Source: Rhodospirillales bacterium
Lineage (GTDB): Bacteria > Pseudomonadota > Alphaproteobacteria > Rhodospirillales > Casp-alpha2
NCBI GenBank assembly: GCA_021775095.1
Contig: JAJFII010000098.1
Span: 62,001 to 126,000 of the forward strand
Reading direction: 5' to 3'
DNA: 64,000 nucleotides
The notes under the pieces are model-generated. The model made no database searches and had not been told where the DNA came from. It saw only the letters and a program-made list of their open reading frames with translations. How positions within the stretch are numbered: position 1 is the stretch's first letter; the number at the start of each line of letters is the position of its first letter. This document shows, in pieces, positions 60,703 to 64,000 of the stretch. Made by a program: the position numbers and the translations under genes.

Positions 60703-62562
60703 TTATTCGGCTGCGGCAGCTTCTTCGCGCCACACCACTTCGTACAAAGTCGGATCCTCTTCGAACCCTTTCATGGCGTAACCGCCGCGATTGATAAACT
60801 TGAAGGACTTGCCAACACAAATGCCGCGAACAATATCGGAAACAAAAATTTCGTCCGCTTGGGCTTTATCAACAATCCGCGCCGACATTTGGACAACCGT
60901 TCCGAACAAATCATTGTCTTCAGCGATTGGTTCACCTGCATTCAGTCCAATTTTCAGGTGCAAGGGGAGATCGGGATTTTGTTGGTTATGAACCATCGTA
61001 TGACGCTGCATTTGAATGGATGCGTCAACGCTGTCCGTTACCCGGGAAAAGGAAGCCATTATGCCGTCACCGGTATGTTTGATCTCCTTGCCGTTCCAGT
61101 CGGTCAGAGCGTCGCGGACCACTCGGTTATGGGCACGAACAACTTTTTGAGCGCCGGCATCTCCCAAAGCCTGGGTCATAGCGGTTGAGCCTGCAATATC
61201 CGTAAACAGAACCGTAACCGGCCCCGCCTGCTCCGCCTTTTGTTTCGGTTTGTTCCACTCACCGAGGGCGCTTTCCATGTGCCGACCGGCGGCATCTTCG
61301 TCCTGATAGTAGGTGTTCATGGCATTGCGTCCCGCCTGGAACATTTGCATGTAACGGGGGTCCTGCATTAAGTAGTCTTGATATTTGTCGGCAAAAGTAG
61401 CTGCGTGGGATTTTTTGAAACCCATGACGCGGACGCTGTCTGCCAACACCTTGGACCGCGACTTTTCGTCCAGTTCCCGTGACTGCGAAAGGGTTTCGCA
61501 GGCACCTGCGAGAAACAGGTTGACGCCAAACTTGTTAAAGTTATCGAGTTTTTTGTGGTCGGTCTTCGCACCATCTAGGGTGCTGGTCAAAAACTCCATC
61601 ATATATTTCTTTTGTTTTTCGGCGTGCGGAGACAACGTTTCGACGGCTTCTCTGCCGTCTGTCTCGAGGGCCGGCGCGGTGCCGTTCGGGGCGTCTTTAT
61701 CGCCCTTTATTGCCGTCTTTAAACGTTCGTCCGTTTCGTTTTCATTTGCCGACACTTGTGCGTCATCGAGATGAAATTCGTCAATGCCTTCCATCGCTTT
61801 ATCCAGGGCGTTTTGGTTCGCTTTTGCTTCGTCGGCGGCCCGGCGCTTGGTTTCCTTGGCAACCGCTTTAACCTGAGCGATCTCGCCCTTGGCCTGCTTG
61901 GCCTTGGTTTTTGCTCGGGACTTGGCTTCGCGTTCAGCCAGGGTTGTTCCTTTTAACATGGTTAACGCCAGGCATGCGGCACTCAGCAGGAAGGTAAGTA
62001 CAAAAACCACAAACAGCACATTGGATTCGAAGTTGCCTTCCATCCGATTGCCGAACAATACGGTACCGCTCAATACGTAAGACGTCATAACCGTAAAGAT
62101 CAGAGCAAGGCTTATGCTTATCAGCGAAACCGTCAGAAGTTTGACGATTAAACCGGATAAGGTTGTGCTTTTGTCCTTTTTCTTTGATTTGCCGGAATTG
62201 TCAGAAAACTGGTCGCCGCCGAAGGAGCCGCCATAGTCGTCTCCACCGCCATCATCATCCTCATCGTACCAATCGTCGTCGGATTTCTGGGATCCACCGC
62301 CTGAAACACTCCCATTACTGTCGTCCGGGTCATTTCCCGCTGCCGGCATGTTCGCACTTTTATAAATGACAAAATCCCGGTGGGTACTTTGTGTGGGGTC
62401 ATAAACCTCCCGAATGACCTTTACGGCGTCAATTCCAGGCTGGCGATCAAGCATCTTTCCTTCGTCGACGGCCATTTCCTTCTGGCCGCCTTCGAATTGT
62501 GCGTGAATGCTCCATCTGCTACCCTGTAGGACGTGCACTTCGTAATGGGTCTGGACTGGCAT
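60703..62562 (-). CDS. Membrane protein with class III adenylate/guanylate cyclase domain
   Basis: 619 residues from ATG 62562 (GAGGGG upstream). In order: an N-terminal ~75-residue segment (H-Y-E-V-H-V-L-Q-G-S-R-W), an Asp/Gly/Ser-rich acidic stretch, two membrane helices at about 145-168 and 188-210, a Lys/Ala-rich coiled coil, a helical region (F-N-K-F-G-V-N-L-F-L-A-G-A), and the cyclase domain (about 445-600): F-T-D-I-A-G-S-T, K-H-T-G-D-G-I-M-A-S-F (both metal Asp), then V-V-Q-M-S-A-R-I with Gln where Asn is usual and Arg kept. It should make cAMP or cGMP in the cytoplasm. Confidence 0.85.
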   Translation of the reverse strand: MPVQTHYEVHVLQGSRWSIHAQFEGGQKEMAVDEGKMLDRQPGIDAVKVIREVYDPTQSTHRDFVIYKSANMPAAGNDPDDSNGSVSGGGSQKSDDDWYDEDDDGGGDDYGGSFGGDQFSDNSGKSKKKDKSTTLSGLIVKLLTVSLISISLALIFTVMTSYVLSGTVLFGNRMEGNFESNVLFVVFVLTFLLSAACLALTMLKGTTLAEREAKSRAKTKAKQAKGEIAQVKAVAKETKRRAADEAKANQNALDKAMEGIDEFHLDDAQVSANENETDERLKTAIKGDKDAPNGTAPALETDGREAVETLSPHAEKQKKYMMEFLTSTLDGAKTDHKKLDNFNKFGVNLFLAGACETLSQSRELDEKSRSKVLADSVRVMGFKKSHAATFADKYQDYLMQDPRYMQMFQAGRNAMNTYYQDEDAAGRHMESALGEWNKPKQKAEQAGPVTVLFTDIAGSTAMTQALGDAGAQKVVRAHNRVVRDALTDWNGKEIKHTGDGIMASFSRVTDSVDASIQMQRHTMVHNQQNPDLPLHLKIGLNAGEPIAEDNDLFGTVVQMSARIVDKAQADEIFVSDIVRGICVGKSFKFINRGGYAMKGFEEDPTLYEVVWREEAAAAE

Positions 62563-62866
62563 GTGCCCCTCGCCAAATTGCAATCTACAAATTATTCCAA
62601 GGGTTTTTCATCCCCATGGGAACAAAACGCTTCGTTAATTCACTAACTACAAAAGTTCAAAAAATAGTTAATTATTGAGAGGAGTCCGTCGCCCCACCTG
62701 TTTGATACTATCAAACCTTGCGATGGTCCACAATTGCCATAATTGCCTGCGCCGGTGATTATCTAAGGTGCTGATATGTATGGGAATTATCAAAAAACAA
62801 AGAAAAACGCCCCTAATGGGACGTTATTCTTAACTGCTTACCAACGGCACCGAAACATCGGTTTGC
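62563..62866. other. Gene-free stretch before the cyclase gene
   Basis: 304 bases upstream of the cyclase gene and downstream of rpmE. The only structure noted is the rpmE terminator near its right end. The rest is A+T-rich and probably contains the cyclase promoter; no other feature was recognised. Confidence 0.4.
62802..62826 (-). terminator. Rho-independent terminator of rpmE
   Basis: On the minus strand: AACG, mismatch, CCC, loop, GGG, mismatch, CGTT, then a T-rich tract. It lies about 40 bases after the L31 stop. Confidence 0.7.
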
Positions 62867-63091
62867 CTAGTTTTTAAGGCCGATTCCAGCGAAACGTTTG
62901 TTGAACTTAGCCAATTGCCCGCCACTATCTAACAACCGGTGTACACCCGTCCATGCGGGATGGGTTTTCGGGTCGACATCTAACTTAAGTACATCGCCTT
63001 CATTGCCCCATGTGGATCGCGTCTCATAGGTCGAACCATCGGTCATTTGTACTGTGATGGTGTGGTAATCTGGGTGGATATCTTTTTTCAT
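62867..63091 (-). CDS. rpmE: 50S ribosomal protein L31
   Basis: 74 residues from ATG 63091 (GGAGC upstream; the frame extends further without meaning). Reads [20 protein letters not shown] and later H-P-A-W-T-G. No cysteines, so this is the zinc-free L31 form usual in alphaproteobacteria. Downstream of the MFS gene on the same strand, 52 bases apart. Confidence 0.95.
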   Translation of the reverse strand: MKKDIHPDYHTITVQMTDGSTYETRSTWGNEGDVLKLDVDPKTHPAWTGVHRLLDSGGQLAKFNKRFAGIGLKN

Positions 63092-63143
63092 AATTTTGCT
63101 CCGGAAATCAAGGCGCTCTGTATAGGCGACACTGGCGCATTGA

Positions 63144-64000
63144 TCAAGCGGGCATTTCAGGATTTTTCCCGTCATGGGATTTAAGCGTTGCAAAAGCCCG
63201 CACAACCAGGACGACAACAACGGCCATAACACAGGCACCGCCGTAGTAGGGCCAATCCATCCCAAAAACCGTGAACAGCAGTCCCGCCCAGGCCGGGCCG
63301 CCGACGCGGGCAAGAGTGGTCGCCGAGCGGGTGACGCCCATAATACCGCCTTGGTCTTCGTCGCTGGTTTGTAAGGAAATGAGGCTGTTCAGGGCGGGGG
63401 ATATGAGGGAAAAACCGTATGTCGCAACCATCATGGTCGCAATCAGCAACCACAGGTTCGATGCAAACGGAATACCGGCGATACCGATTGTAAGGGCCAC
63501 AGCACCCTGCAGGAGCAGTTGTGCTTCGCCAAACCGTTTTGCCATGCGTCCGATCAATCCACCTTGCAGGACCGCATTTAGGAGGCCTATGAGGGCAAAT
63601 ATGTAACCATTTTGTTCAGGGCCCCAGCCAAATTGCTGCGTTGACCAGAGCGCAAACGTTGCTTCAATACCGGAAAACGCAAATATTGCCAAAAAGGACA
63701 GGAAAAGCAGCAGCCGAATATTGGGTTTTTTAATGGTCCTGCGAAACGCCTGCAGGCGGGATGATCTGGCCTGGGATTTGATCCGGGCCCGAATTTCCGG
63801 TGCAAGCGATTCTTTCAACAAAAAGAAACCGAGCACCAGCGCGAATGTCGATAGCCCTGCCGCCGCCAGGGCTGGACTTTGATAGTCTGCGTTGGCGGGG
63901 TCACTACCCGCCATAAGGCCGCCGATTGCCGGACCAATTATGAACCCAAGGCCAAATGCGGCACCGACAATCCCCATTCCCTTGGCTCGATTTTCCCGCG
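63144..64000 (-). CDS. MFS transporter, tetracycline-resistance-like, N-terminal part missing
   Basis: At least 285 residues; the frame runs off the right edge, so the N-terminal part is outside the window. Visible: [26 protein letters not shown] (motif C of drug:proton antiporters), a basic cytoplasmic loop around R-A-R-I-K-S-Q-A, and six further helices. Matches the TetA/TCR group of MFS exporters; not evidence for tetracycline resistance itself. Confidence 0.88.
   Translation of the reverse strand, partial: RENRAKGMGIVGAAFGLGFIIGPAIGGLMAGSDPANADYQSPALAAAGLSTFALVLGFFLLKESLAPEIRARIKSQARSSRLQAFRRTIKKPNIRLLLFLSFLAIFAFSGIEATFALWSTQQFGWGPEQNGYIFALIGLLNAVLQGGLIGRMAKRFGEAQLLLQGAVALTIGIAGIPFASNLWLLIATMMVATYGFSLISPALNSLISLQTSDEDQGGIMGVTRSATTLARVGGPAWAGLLFTVFGMDWPYYGGACVMAVVVVLVVRAFATLKSHDGKNPEMPA

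Noticed and set aside
1-64000. tRNA, rRNA, tmRNA, SRP RNA, RNase P RNA or CRISPR array
   Set aside because: Scanned for typical T-arm sequences, the RNase P and SRP core motifs and regularly spaced repeats; none was seen. Absence by eye is not proof.
63144-64000. Tetracycline resistance gene
   Set aside because: Membership of the TCR group of MFS exporters does not show the substrate, and the N-terminus is missing.

Overview
The window looks like chromosomal DNA of a free-living, probably marine, alphaproteobacterium in or near the Rhodospirillales. The evidence is a set of lineage-typical genes: the cell-cycle regulator TrcR (DUF1013), COQ9, DUF1192, DUF465 and DUF2277 proteins, a transhydrogenase with a split alpha subunit, a one-chain indolepyruvate ferredoxin oxidoreductase, and a cysteine-free L31. 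Gene density is high, intergenic gaps are short, and short same-strand operons alternate with convergent pairs. No tRNA, rRNA or CRISPR array was seen.

Layout. 1-6.1 kb: end of an MscS channel, a CoxE-like VWA protein, a periplasmic cyclophilin, CheZ, MeaB and pyruvate kinase. 6.3-16.4 kb: a secreted metallo-beta-lactamase-fold protein, three EamA exporters spread over the region (a third lies at 24 kb), a VOC / WYL-regulator / YjbR operon behind a strong inverted repeat, a cysteine-dioxygenase-like cupin, the 1153-residue indolepyruvate oxidoreductase and a sugar-nucleotide epimerase. 16.6-25 kb: a group III truncated haemoglobin with an NsrR-like site, an acyl-CoA synthetase, an M3 peptidase, an ABC1 kinase, and a cyclic-nucleotide-binding protein next to a class III cyclase-like protein. 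25-36 kb: RidA, iron alcohol dehydrogenase, a methyltransferase, an MFS exporter, creatinase, pntAA-pntAB-pntB, S21, deformylase and COQ9. 35.6-48 kb: an unusual membrane-anchored receiver-domain protein, a cluster of hairpins, PurE, a degenerate GGDEF protein, two DUF465 proteins, a TauD-type dioxygenase, AMP nucleosidase, two further acyl-CoA synthetases, an SDR and an amidohydrolase. 48.5-53.4 kb: a methyltransferase facing a three-gene phosphonate operon. 53.6-55.9 kb: a small accessory patch with an IS1595-type transposase and small unknown genes. 56-64 kb: SHOCT protein, TrcR, quinone oxidoreductase, thioesterase, Hsp20, a large membrane cyclase, L31 and the end of an MFS transporter.

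The most coherent pathway is phosphonate synthesis: PEP mutase fused to a nucleotidyltransferase, phosphonopyruvate decarboxylase, and 2-aminoethylphosphonate transaminase. The three genes overlap by four bases each and together should make CMP-activated 2-aminoethylphosphonate, presumably for decorating lipid or surface glycan. Other items worth attention are the receiver-TM-periplasmic fusion protein, the histone-like tail on PntAA, the hairpin cluster at 37.0-37.2 kb, the inverted repeat before the VOC/WYL operon, and the heat-shock promoter and structured leader of hsp20. All assignments rest on reading motifs and recalled family features; no database search was run.
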